Below are positions 7,257 through 16,101 of a DNA stretch of 64,000 nucleotides, in pieces (the first letter of the stretch is position 1; each line of letters opens with the position of its first letter). The DNA lies in assembly GCF_030816615.1 (NCBI RefSeq), contig NZ_JAUSYD010000001.1:3742501-3806500 (forward strand), in the 5' to 3' direction. Source of the stretch: Streptomyces sp. B1I3 (GTDB taxonomy: Bacteria > Actinomycetota > Actinomycetes > Streptomycetales > Streptomycetaceae). The position numbers and the translations under genes are program-made. The notes under the pieces are model-generated. The model saw only the letters and a list, made by a program, of their open reading frames with translations, was not told the DNA's origin and did no database searches.

Positions 7257-9338
7257 ATGAGCGGTAATGCGCAGCAGGGAGAACCGGCCGACGGTGCCGC
7301 TGCAGCGGGCGCAGCCACCCGGACCGGTGTGCCGCACACGGAACAGGTGCCGAGCCGGTCCGGGACCGGCCGAACGGCCGGTCCCGACGAGGGCGGCACC
7401 GTGCTGCCGGGCCCCTGGCCGGTGCCCGTGGACGCCGGTAACTCCCCGGAGGCGGCGGTGCCTTTAGACGCCGGTAACTCCACGGAGGCGGTGCCTGTGG
7501 ACATCAGCACCTCCGTGGAGTCCGATGCGGCGCACGCCGTGCCCCTCCAACGGGAGGGACGGCGGGGATCCGCCGAGACCGGGCCGTCGGACGCCCAGTT
7601 GATCGAGGGAATGCGGGCCGGCGACGACCGTGCGTACGAGGAGCTGTTCCGGCGCCATGCGGACGCGGTCCGCCGCTATGCCCGCACCTGCTGCCGCGAC
7701 GCGCACACCGCCGAGGACCTGACGGCCGAGGTGTTCGCACGGACATTGCAGGCGGTCCGCGGCGGGAAGGGCCCCTCGGAAGCCGTCCGGGCGTACCTCA
7801 TGACCGCCGTCCGGCACGTCGCCGCCGCCTGGACGAGGAGCGCGAAGCGCGAGCACCTGGTCGACGACTTCGCGGCGTTCGCCGCCCAGGCCACCCGTTC
7901 CTCCGAGCTCTCGCAGGCCGACACCGTCGATCTCGGCGCCGATGTCCGGGCCATGCGCGAGGCGGACAGGTCGATGGCCGTGCAGGCGTTCCGCAGTCTG
8001 CCGGAGCGCTGGCAGGCCGTGTTGTGGCACACCACTGTCGAGGAGGAGTCACCGAGCGAGGTCGCCCCGCTGTTCGGGCTGACACCGAACGCGACGGCGG
8101 TCCTGGCCGTCCGGGCCCGCGAGGGCCTCAAGCAGGCCTACCTGCAGGCGCACGTGAGCCAGGCGCTGACCTCCGGTGGTGACTGCGCCCGGTACGCGGA
8201 CCGGCTCGGCGCCCACGCCAGGGGCGGCCTGCGGACCAGGGCAGAGCGCGGGCTCCGCAAGCATCTCGACGAGTGCGCGAAGTGCCGGATCGCAGCCGGT
8301 GAACTGGCCGGCGTGAACGCCGGGATTCCGGCCCTGCTCCCCGTCGCCGTCATCGGCTGGTTCGCCGCGGGTTACACCGTCAAGGCGGCCGGCATCGTGG
8401 CGGGCGGAGCAGCGGGGGCGGCAGGGGCCGGGGCAGCCGCGGCGGCCACGGGCAGCACCTCCTCCGGAAGCACGGCCGGTGGGGCAGCCGTCGCGGAAGG
8501 GCTCGGCGCGCCCGCGAAGGCAGGTATTGCCGCGGCGGTGGCCGTCGCGGTCGCGGCCGGGCTGGTGTGGGCGCTGGTCGGCGACGACCGTCCGGCCCCC
8601 GTGTCCGAGCCGGCGGCCAGGCCGCCGGTGGTGGCCCCCGTTGTGCCGTCGCCGGCTCCCCCGCCGAGGGTGGAGCCGGAATCTCCCGCCGCCCCGGTGC
8701 TCGCGCCGCCGCCCGTACCGGATGCCACCCCGACATCCAGCCCGACGCCCAGCCCGGCACCCACGCCGCCGGCCACGGAGCCGGCGACCGCACGGCCCGA
8801 ACCGCCCGCCCCGAAACCCCCACCGGAACCACCCGCGCCGAAGCCCACTCCGGAGCCACCCGCGCCCCCGGCCCCGGCCCCGAAGCCCTTCCGGGTGAAC
8901 GAGCTGGCGTACTCGGTCACCGGAGACCACACCGCGCCGGAGATACTCCTCGGGCAGAGCAGGGGCGTGTTCTGGCAGCGTTCGGGGCTGTCGATCGGCT
9001 CCACGACATACGCGCACGGCGTGACCATCCACGCCCACTCGTCGGTCACCATCCGGCTCAACCGTCCGTGCACCCGCTTCGAGGCGATGGTCGGCGTCGA
9101 CGACATGACGAAGGGGCTCGGCTCGGTGCGCTTCTCCGTGTTCGGCGGGGACGGACACGGCGCCGGGGACGGGATGCGGCTCTGGGAATCCCCCGTGCTG
9201 CGCGGCGGCGACCCCGCGGTACGCGTGGGCGTCGGCATCGACGGCCGGCAGACCGTCCGGCTCGTCGTGGAGCCCGCGGAGCGGTTCGGTGGGGTGGCCC
9301 TGGCCGACTGGGCGGAATCGGTGATCAGCTGTCGCTGA
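7257..9338 (+). CDS. ECF sigma factor fused to zinc-finger, membrane segment and NPCBM domain
   Basis: A 693-residue multidomain protein. An N-terminal low-complexity region (to about 110, with a short DAGNS-x-EA repeat) precedes sigma region 2 (about 115-190, EDLTAEVFARTLQ) and region 4 (about 245-300, ending VAPLFGLTPNATAVLAVRAR). An anti-sigma-like zinc finger follows, with the HxxxCxxC motif HLDECAKC, then hydrophobic Ala/Gly segments, the last and best a transmembrane helix near residues 428-448 (AGIAAAVAVAVAAGLVWALV). A Pro-rich linker leads to a C-terminal NPCBM carbohydrate-binding domain (about 545-693). This layout fits ECF families in which sigma and anti-sigma are one membrane polypeptide, sensing outside the cell and releasing sigma inside. 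ATG 7257 is preferred over GTG 7203. The 3' end overlaps the converging SARP gene by 14 bp. Confidence 0.9.
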   Translation: MSGNAQQGEPADGAAAAGAATRTGVPHTEQVPSRSGTGRTAGPDEGGTVLPGPWPVPVDAGNSPEAAVPLDAGNSTEAVPVDISTSVESDAAHAVPLQREGRRGSAETGPSDAQLIEGMRAGDDRAYEELFRRHADAVRRYARTCCRDAHTAEDLTAEVFARTLQAVRGGKGPSEAVRAYLMTAVRHVAAAWTRSAKREHLVDDFAAFAAQATRSSELSQADTVDLGADVRAMREADRSMAVQAFRSLPERWQAVLWHTTVEEESPSEVAPLFGLTPNATAVLAVRAREGLKQAYLQAHVSQALTSGGDCARYADRLGAHARGGLRTRAERGLRKHLDECAKCRIAAGELAGVNAGIPALLPVAVIGWFAAGYTVKAAGIVAGGAAGAAGAGAAAAATGSTSSGSTAGGAAVAEGLGAPAKAGIAAAVAVAVAAGLVWALVGDDRPAPVSEPAARPPVVAPVVPSPAPPPRVEPESPAAPVLAPPPVPDATPTSSPTPSPAPTPPATEPATARPEPPAPKPPPEPPAPKPTPEPPAPPAPAPKPFRVNELAYSVTGDHTAPEILLGQSRGVFWQRSGLSIGSTTYAHGVTIHAHSSVTIRLNRPCTRFEAMVGVDDMTKGLGSVRFSVFGGDGHGAGDGMRLWESPVLRGGDPAVRVGVGIDGRQTVRLVVEPAERFGGVALADWAESVISCR

Positions 9339-12300
9339 TCTGCCCGGTGAGACGGGTCAGCAGGTCCACGACCCGCTCCGGTGTCAGAGCGCGCCCTGTG
9401 GCGAGCTGCCTTTCGTACAGCCGGGGCCCGAGTGCGGCGTGCAGTTCCTCGAGCACCGTCGCCACCTCGGCCTCCTCCACCGCCGACCGCGAGCCGTTCA
9501 CCCGCCAGGTCTGGGACGCGGCGAGGATACGGGCCGACTCCGCGAACAGGCCCAGCAGCGGCAGCGTGATCCCGGCCGCCTCGGCCAGATGGGCCGTGGC
9601 GGCCTCCGGGCAGCCGGCGGCCACGGCCATGCGCAGCGCCTCGGTCATGCCGTGCAGCCCGGCCGCGGGGCCGCCCGAGGGTTCGTGGACGCTGATGCGC
9701 GCGGACAGCCCCGCGACGGCCGCCTCGAACTGCACCGGCCGGCTGCCGTAGACCTGGGCGGACCGCACGGAGTCCACGAAGCGCCGCGCCTCGGGGATCT
9801 CCCCGGCCGTGAGCGCGATCGCGGCCCGCAGGAAGCCCACGTAGGCATGGGCGTCCAGAACGTGCTGCCGTTCCGCCTCCGCCTCCGCCTCGTCCAAGCC
9901 CTTCCTCGCCGCCTCCAGGTCACCGGCCTGGTAGGAGAGTTCGGCGAGGCGGCCGACGAGGAACGGTAGTTCCGCATGGGCCCCGACCTCCCGGGCAAGC
10001 TCCAGTGCCTCCTGGTAGGCCGCCCGCGACTCCTCGTACCGTCCCCGCGCCATGCCCGCCTCGGCACAGGCGCTCGCGACCTGGGCGCGCAGATAGCGGT
10101 CGCCGACCCGGCGGCTCAGTACGCGCAGCTCGGCGAGGTCCTCGTCGAGACCGGCCATGCCCTGCGGGGTGTCCACCAGCATGTGGGTCCGGTACGTCAG
10201 GGTGACGCCGTACTCCCACTCACCGCCGTGCGCCCGGGTGTTCCGCACGGCCGCGTCGAACTGGGCGTGCACGTCCGGGGTGTACTCGCGGCGCATGTAC
10301 GAGGTCATCGGCCACAGCAGTCCGGGAAAACGGGCGGCCTCCGGGCCCCCCGCGCCGAAGACCTCGGCCACTCGGCCGATCAGGGCCTGGAACGCGTCGT
10401 CCTCGTGGATGGTGTCGGCCGGCCGGCTCTCCACCGCGAGGAAGAAACGCAGCATGTGCAGGTGCATCCGCGGCCAGTAGCGGGGGTCGGCCGGGTCCTG
10501 TGGGTCCTCCCCGAGACCGGCGGCACGGTCGGCCCAGGCGAGGCCCTCCGTGCGGTAGTTGCGCAGGCACCAGAACCAGCCCATGCCGAGCACCAGGCGC
10601 AGCGCCGACGGCTCGGAGGGAACGGTGACGGCTGTGCGGTGCAGCGCGGCGCGCAGGTTGTCGAGCTCCGTCTCCAGCCTTCCGACCCAGGGGAGTTGGC
10701 CACCGGTGCGGAGCAGGGGATCGGCCTTCTCGGCCAGCGCGGTGAAGTACTCGGTGTGCGCCGAGGCGGCCGCGGCCCGCAGACCGGGGGTTTCGGCCGC
10801 CCGTTCGGAGGCGTACTCGTGAATCGTCTCCAGGAGGCGGTAGCGCATGTCGCCGGTCCCGGTGGGGGTGGCGACGACGAGTGACTTGTCGACGAGGGCG
10901 CCGAGCAGGGAGGCCGACTCCGCTCCGGCGGTCACCGCCTCGGCGGCGGCCAGGTCCCAGCCGCCGGCGAAGACGGAGACCTGCCGCAGGACGGTCCGCT
11001 CCTCCTCGGACAGCAGGTCCCAGGACCAGTCCACGACCGCCCGGAGGGTCTGCTGGCGGGGCAGTACGGTGCGGCTCCCGCTGCTCAGCCACCGGAAACG
11101 GTCGTCGAGGCGGTCCGCGATCTGGCGCGGGGTGAGGAGCCGGAGCCGGGCGGCGGCCAGTTCGATGGCGAGCGGCAGCCCGTCGAGACGGCGGCAGATC
11201 TCGGCTATGGCCCGCGGGTTCTCCGCCGCTTCCGCTGCCGGATCGAAGTCCGGCCGGACGGCGCGGGCGCGCTCGGCGAAGAGGCGGTGCGCGGGGTCCG
11301 GGGGAAGGGGGCCCACCGGGCGTACGGCTTCGCCGGGTACCCCGAGGGGTTCGCGGCTGGTGGCGAGGACGCGCAGCCGGGGACAGTGGGTGAGGAGGGT
11401 CTCCGCGAGGGCCGCCGCCGCGTCGATGACGTGCTCGCAGTTGTCCAGCACCAGCAGGAACGGGCGGTGACGGGAGCGGTGGGACAGGTGTTCCACCAGC
11501 CGTTCGGTGGGGTCGGAGGGCGGGGCGATCCTCTCCCGTGCGCTGTCGCGCAGGAGCGTCGTCTCGCGCAGACCGAGCGCGGAAAGGACGGCTCCGGGTA
11601 CGGCGGAGGGATCGTCGAGCGGGGCGAGTTCGACGATCCACGCGCCGTAGCCGTCCGCCGACTCCTCGGCCAGCCGGGTCTTGCCCGAACCTCCGGGGCC
11701 GGTGAGGGTGACCAGGCGGGCGCGGGCCAGATCGGAGCGGATGGCGCGGAGTTCCGGTTCGCGGCCGACGAAGGAGGTGAGCCGGGGGCGGATGTTGCCC
11801 TCGGGCACGTCCGAAAAACTTCCCGGGTATGTGCCTCCCGGGTACGCGAGGCCGGGGTCCCCCTGCGGTCCCTGTGGCACCTGTGGTTCTTGTGGCTCCG
11901 GGTGGGGTCCTGCGGGAGCGAGGAGTTCCCTGTGCAGAGCGGTGAGTTCGGGCCCCGGGTCGGTGCCCAGGCCGTCGGCCAGAGCCCGGCGGGCGTCCTC
12001 GTAGGCGACGAGCGCGTCGGCCTGCCTGCCCTCGGCCCTCAAGGCCCGGAGCAGCTGGGCGTGCAGGGGCTCGTGGAAGGGGTGGGCGGCCGTCAGTTCC
12101 CTGAGCTCGGGCACGAGGCCCACCGTGGCCCCGCGCCGCAGGTCGGCCTCGATGCGCTGCCGTACGGCGGCGAGCCGGTGGGCCTCGGCCCGTGGCCCGT
12201 GGTCGCGCGCGTGACCGGGGAGGTCGGCGAACGCCGGTCCCCGCCACAGGGCGAGGGCGGAACGCAGGGTGTGCGCGGCGGAGCCGGGGTCGCCGGAGTC

Positions 12301-12633
12301 GAGTTCCGCGGCGCCCCGGCGGGCCAGGCGCTCGAAGACGTACAGGTCGATGTCGTCGGGCCCCGCGTCGAGCCGGTAGCCACCGGGGACACCGACGACC
12401 GTCCCCCTGCCGAGGGCGCGGCGCAGCCGGCCGACGAGTGCCTGGAGCGCTCCGAGGGCGTCGTCCGGGGCATCACCGGCCCACACCTCGTCGATGAGCC
12501 CGTCCACCGTCGCGGGACGGCCGGCGCGCAGGGCGAGTGCCGCGAGGAGGGTGCGCAGCCGCGCGCCGCCGACGGGCAGCAGGCCGCCGTGTTCGTCTCG
12601 CGCCTCGGTGACGCCCAGGATCAGGTACCGCAC
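9325..12633 (-). CDS. AfsR/SARP-family regulator with NTPase and TPR domains
   Basis: A 1102-residue large SARP. The order is: OmpR-like winged helix (about 5-90), bacterial transcriptional activation domain (about 95-240), a Pro/Gln linker (240-285), an NB-ARC-type STAND ATPase with P-loop GPGGSGKT at 312-319 and a Walker B-type stretch (FLLVLDNCEHVID), then a long alpha-helical TPR-like C-terminus. Large SARPs bind direct repeats overlapping the -35 of target promoters and recruit RNA polymerase; the STAND part gates activity by ATP and a ligand or partner. The GTG at 12633 starts the winged helix at its normal point; the open frame continues upstream only as repetitive, non-coding-looking sequence. 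It is not afsR itself by context (no afsS or afsK nearby). A target gene cluster is not evident in the window. Confidence 0.9.
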   Translation of the reverse strand: MRYLILGVTEARDEHGGLLPVGGARLRTLLAALALRAGRPATVDGLIDEVWAGDAPDDALGALQALVGRLRRALGRGTVVGVPGGYRLDAGPDDIDLYVFERLARRGAAELDSGDPGSAAHTLRSALALWRGPAFADLPGHARDHGPRAEAHRLAAVRQRIEADLRRGATVGLVPELRELTAAHPFHEPLHAQLLRALRAEGRQADALVAYEDARRALADGLGTDPGPELTALHRELLAPAGPHPEPQEPQVPQGPQGDPGLAYPGGTYPGSFSDVPEGNIRPRLTSFVGREPELRAIRSDLARARLVTLTGPGGSGKTRLAEESADGYGAWIVELAPLDDPSAVPGAVLSALGLRETTLLRDSARERIAPPSDPTERLVEHLSHRSRHRPFLLVLDNCEHVIDAAAALAETLLTHCPRLRVLATSREPLGVPGEAVRPVGPLPPDPAHRLFAERARAVRPDFDPAAEAAENPRAIAEICRRLDGLPLAIELAAARLRLLTPRQIADRLDDRFRWLSSGSRTVLPRQQTLRAVVDWSWDLLSEEERTVLRQVSVFAGGWDLAAAEAVTAGAESASLLGALVDKSLVVATPTGTGDMRYRLLETIHEYASERAAETPGLRAAAASAHTEYFTALAEKADPLLRTGGQLPWVGRLETELDNLRAALHRTAVTVPSEPSALRLVLGMGWFWCLRNYRTEGLAWADRAAGLGEDPQDPADPRYWPRMHLHMLRFFLAVESRPADTIHEDDAFQALIGRVAEVFGAGGPEAARFPGLLWPMTSYMRREYTPDVHAQFDAAVRNTRAHGGEWEYGVTLTYRTHMLVDTPQGMAGLDEDLAELRVLSRRVGDRYLRAQVASACAEAGMARGRYEESRAAYQEALELAREVGAHAELPFLVGRLAELSYQAGDLEAARKGLDEAEAEAERQHVLDAHAYVGFLRAAIALTAGEIPEARRFVDSVRSAQVYGSRPVQFEAAVAGLSARISVHEPSGGPAAGLHGMTEALRMAVAAGCPEAATAHLAEAAGITLPLLGLFAESARILAASQTWRVNGSRSAVEEAEVATVLEELHAALGPRLYERQLATGRALTPERVVDLLTRLTGQISDS

Positions 12634-12688
12634 GAGGTCATTGTGTCCCGGGGCGGACCACGGAGGCCCGGGGGTTTTCGGCGCGCCC

Positions 12689-12736
12689 CGGCACCACCCC
12701 CGGCACCACCCCCGGCACCACACCCCGGCACCACTC
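12689..12736. repeat. Four CGGCACCA direct repeats upstream of the SARP gene
   Basis: The octamer CGGCACCA begins at 12689, 12701, 12713 and 12726, so the spacing is 12, 12 and 13 bp, about 55-105 bp upstream of the SARP start. Regular short direct repeats near one helical turn are the kind of site SARPs bind, so autoregulation is possible, but a simple-sequence expansion is equally consistent. Confidence 0.6.
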
Positions 12737-12932
12737 CCGCCGCCACGCGCGGGCGCCCCGGCCTCGGCGGCCGGTGGCCGCTCGTGGCCGTCGGTGCGTC
12801 CGGTCAGGCCGGCGGGCGCGGGCGAGCAGGACCGCCCCGCCCCCGCCACGGACGCCGCCGGGCGCCCGTGAGACGCGTCCGCGTTCCCGGAAGCAGGCCG
12901 CCGGGTGCCTTCGGGCAGGCGCGTGGCGGTCG

Positions 12933-15044
12933 CTACGGCTGCAGTGTCCGGCGGGCCGGGACCACTCCGCCGGCCACCGCTCGTTGGCGCGGGGCCGCGG
13001 TGCCGGTCCAGCAGGTGCCCCGGCGGTTGACCAGCCGGCGGAGCCACAGCTCGGTGGAGGCGAGTTCGGCCAGGCCGTCCAGGGGGAGGGGCTCGCCCTC
13101 GGACGCCGCGCGCAGCGCCTTGCGCACGACGCGTGCCTCGATCAGGCCCGCGTCGGCCAGCAGCGGGGCGTCGAAGAGGGCGATCAGCTCCGGGAGCGCG
13201 GTGCGCAGCCCGATGCGGCCCGCCGCGGTCGAGGTGGCCTGGGAGGGGGTGCCCCAGCCGGGCGGCAGGTCGTGGATGCCCGCGCCCCCGAGCACCCGGC
13301 GCAGGATCGCGGCCCGGGCACCCGGCTGGACCCGCAGCGATTCGGGCAGGGCCCGGGCGGCCCGTACGACCTGGTTGTCGAGGAACGGGGCGTGCAGCCG
13401 CTGGCTGCGGATCTCCGCCGCCTGTTCGAGGATCCGCTGACCGGCCGCGTGCCGGGCGAGCGCCGCACGGGCCCGGGCCTCACCCGGCCGCTGCACCGAC
13501 GTCGGCCGGATCGCCGCCTCCTGAAGGCGAACCGATACTTCCGCGAGTGCCTCCCCCGTGAGCCAGCGCGCGGCCGGGCCGGGCCGGGACCAGGCGAGGG
13601 AGGCGAGCGAGGCGTCCGCGGGGGTGGCGAGGTCGGGGGCGTAACGGTTGGCGTCGGGCAGCAGGCCCGCCGCCGTCTCGAGTCCGGAACGGTAGGACGT
13701 ACGGGCCAGTCTGCGAGCGGCGCGGTACACGGCGAGCGGGACGAACAAGGAGTGCGCGGAGGCCCCTTCGGCCCTGGCGAGCGCGGCGACGGGACGCAGG
13801 AGATGACGTCTGCGCCGGTCCATGAGGAGGTCGGCCAGCCGCGCGGGGTGCGCGTCGAGCACCTCGCGGGCTCCGTGGCCGACGAAGTGGTCGGCGCTCC
13901 CTGCGGCCAGCCGGCGGCGGTGGCGCTCGGCGACGACGAGGGTGGGCGCGGGCTCGTCGGTGAGTGGGCCGTTGTCCAGGGCCGCGTACGGCAGGGCCTC
14001 CTCGCCCGCCGCGACGACCACGTGGTGGAGGCGGGGGTTGGAGGCGATGACGCGGGCGCGCTCCATCTCGTCCTCGAGATCCTGCGCGGTCAGGTCGTTG
14101 AAGGTGACGGCCAGCAGCCGCTCGCCGGCCCCCGTTCCGTGGCCGAGGACGGTGCCCGGCAGCCCCGGCAGCCCGGCGGCCAGCAGGGCGAGGGTGGCGG
14201 ACGCGCTGCCGCCGGAGAGGTCCGCCCCGATGCCGGGGACGGGCGCTCCCCGCGCCGCGCGGCGGTCGGCGGGGCCCATGCCGGGGACGGGCCCGGGGTC
14301 GGGCGGCAGGGTCTCGGGGGCGTGGCGCGGGGCGGTGAGCCGGGCACGTACGGCTTCGACCAGGGCGTCCCGCACGCCCTCCACGGCACTCACCGGGTCG
14401 ATCTGGGCCGCCGCGACGGCGAGCGAGGCCACCGCCTCGTATCCGGTGACCTCGCGCGAGCCCTCCCGCAGGATCAGCGCGTGCCCTGGCGGGACACGCT
14501 TCACCCCCTCGTACGGCGTGCCGTCACCGAGGGCCTCAGGCGTCTCGGGGCAGGCGAGCAACGCTGCCAGGTGCCCGATGTCCAGCTGGGCCTCGATGAG
14601 GTCGGCGAGCGGCAGGGCGGCGGTGGCGTACGCGGTGCCGTTGGCCCAGGGGGTGTGGAAGACGGGGCGGGCTCCGGCGAGGTCTCCGGCCACGGTGATG
14701 CGGCGGCCGATCTGCACGACGGCCGTGTAGCTGCCCGCCCAGGCCGTGAGGTGCCGCAGCGCTCCGCCGCGCGCGGCCAGCAGGCCGACGCGGAGCTGTT
14801 CGTCGGTGGCTCCGCAGCAGCCGAGTACCGCGAGCCGGGCGGTGGGCGCGCCCTGGGGCGTCGCGACCGTGATGACACGGATCTCGTCCGGCCGCCAGTC
14901 ACCCACGGCCCAGAGGGGATCCGGGTCGCCCCACAGGAGTTGGGACCCCACGGGGTGGACGGTGCGCTCCTCCCCCTGCCGGCCGACCGAGCCGACGGTG
15001 CCGAAGCTCGCGGCGATACTGCTCCATCCCACCAACCAACGCAT
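12933..15044 (-). CDS. Asparagine-synthase-related protein with altered PP-loop
   Basis: A 703-residue homologue of class B asparagine synthetases. The N-terminal half resembles the Ntn glutaminase fold but starts MRWLVGWSS, without the Cys2 nucleophile needed to release ammonia from glutamine. The C-terminal half is the ATP-pyrophosphatase domain, where the usual SGGxDS loop reads SGGSAS, replacing the conserved Asp by Ala. Amide-forming relatives without glutaminase activity include lasso-peptide macrolactam cyclases and beta-lactam synthetase. However, I found no lasso precursor, B-type protease or transporter next to it. A strong GGAGG lies 5 bases before ATG 15044. It is transcribed towards the SARP gene with a 299-bp gap. 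Its reaction is unknown, and loss of adenylating activity is possible. Confidence 0.82.
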   Translation of the reverse strand: MRWLVGWSSIAASFGTVGSVGRQGEERTVHPVGSQLLWGDPDPLWAVGDWRPDEIRVITVATPQGAPTARLAVLGCCGATDEQLRVGLLAARGGALRHLTAWAGSYTAVVQIGRRITVAGDLAGARPVFHTPWANGTAYATAALPLADLIEAQLDIGHLAALLACPETPEALGDGTPYEGVKRVPPGHALILREGSREVTGYEAVASLAVAAAQIDPVSAVEGVRDALVEAVRARLTAPRHAPETLPPDPGPVPGMGPADRRAARGAPVPGIGADLSGGSASATLALLAAGLPGLPGTVLGHGTGAGERLLAVTFNDLTAQDLEDEMERARVIASNPRLHHVVVAAGEEALPYAALDNGPLTDEPAPTLVVAERHRRRLAAGSADHFVGHGAREVLDAHPARLADLLMDRRRRHLLRPVAALARAEGASAHSLFVPLAVYRAARRLARTSYRSGLETAAGLLPDANRYAPDLATPADASLASLAWSRPGPAARWLTGEALAEVSVRLQEAAIRPTSVQRPGEARARAALARHAAGQRILEQAAEIRSQRLHAPFLDNQVVRAARALPESLRVQPGARAAILRRVLGGAGIHDLPPGWGTPSQATSTAAGRIGLRTALPELIALFDAPLLADAGLIEARVVRKALRAASEGEPLPLDGLAELASTELWLRRLVNRRGTCWTGTAAPRQRAVAGGVVPARRTLQP

Positions 15045-16101
15045 CGCCGCCTCCACAGGCTGTGGACGAACCGGCGCACCAGGACACGGGAACGCCGTTA
15101 CGGGACATGCTGCCACGACAACGGCGCCCGGGAGGGGGTACGGGCGGCGCACACCGGATGCGCATGCGCCCCTGGCAAAGGCCACGGTGCGGCCCCCCTG
15201 GGCCTCCCGCAACGCGGCTGCCGTTCCGGCGAGTTGTACCGCACGGGCCCCTCTCAGGGTGCGATGCCGCCTGCGCTACGGAACCGACGCGATCCGGCCA
15301 TAGCCGACCGACTCCGCAACGCCCCGGCCGACCGACGCGATTCAGCCATTCTCCGCTCGCGGAACGACCGCGCGTTTCACCCCGGGCAGCCACGGACCGT
15401 CCCGGAATCCGGCCTCGCACCGCTGGGCCCTCGGAACCTTCGGGGCGCACCGGCAGGCCGCCCCGGACAGGGACACGGGCCTCGCGGCCCCACCTCGCAG
15501 CCGCCCGGACAAGGTGGCGGCCGGCGCATCCCCCCGGTGCGCCGGCCACCACGTCCGCCCCCCGAACCACCCTTCCGCGCACGGTCCGGGAGGTGTTCGT
15601 CACCCCCCGGACCGGTTCGCCGCCCGCGGGGATTGGGGCGGCGGTCTCCCCCAGCCCACTGAGTCCAGTGCAGCGGGCCGACCCACGCAGAACTCATGGA
15701 AGCGCTTCCGCCCCGGCCCGGCCAAGGCGCACGGCCGGGCGCACGGCCACACACCAGGGGCACGACGAAGCAGCCCTGCGCCAAGGGGTGACCGCCCCGT
15801 GCTCCCACGCGCGGCACACCGAGAAGGCCCGCACGCGCGTCCGGCACAACGGCCGGCGAGGAAGGCGCACTCCGCCCACGATGACGACTTTCCCGCCATA
15901 CGGACGTCTGCCCCTTAACGGTAAGGATGCGGCGAACTACGCTGTGTTGACTGATGTTCTCAGCGGTGCGGCATATTCCACGGGGCCTGGCCAAATGCGT
16001 GTGCGGCCGGAGTGCCCGGGACCGTACCGGGGGAGGACACGGTACGAATGCCGCGCGCCTCACGGTGAAGCGGCGGCCGTCTGTGTGTCGAGGGGTGGCG
16101 C
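15045..16101. other. 1-kb divergent intergenic region
   Basis: This lies between the divergent asparagine-synthase-like and sporulation-regulator genes. Open frames exist on both strands, but they are Arg/Pro/Gly-rich, overlap each other and lack good ribosome-binding sites, so I call none of them. The right end holds the tandem candidate promoters described separately. Confidence 0.5.
15915..15976 (+). promoter_or_regulatory. Tandem candidate promoters of the sporulation regulator
   Basis: Two overlapping sigma-70-type promoters: TTAACG (15915-15920), 17 bp, TACGCT (15938-15943); and TTGACT (15947-15952), 18 bp, GCATAT (15971-15976). They lie 125-160 bp upstream of the ATG at 16102, leaving a leader of about 120-150 bases. 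Motif inspection only. Confidence 0.45.

Noticed and set aside
12933..15212. Lasso-peptide biosynthetic cluster built on the asparagine-synthase homologue
   Set aside because: No precursor peptide, B-type leader protease/RRE or dedicated transporter is found on either side; the flanking genes are regulators, and the PP-loop lacks the conserved Asp.
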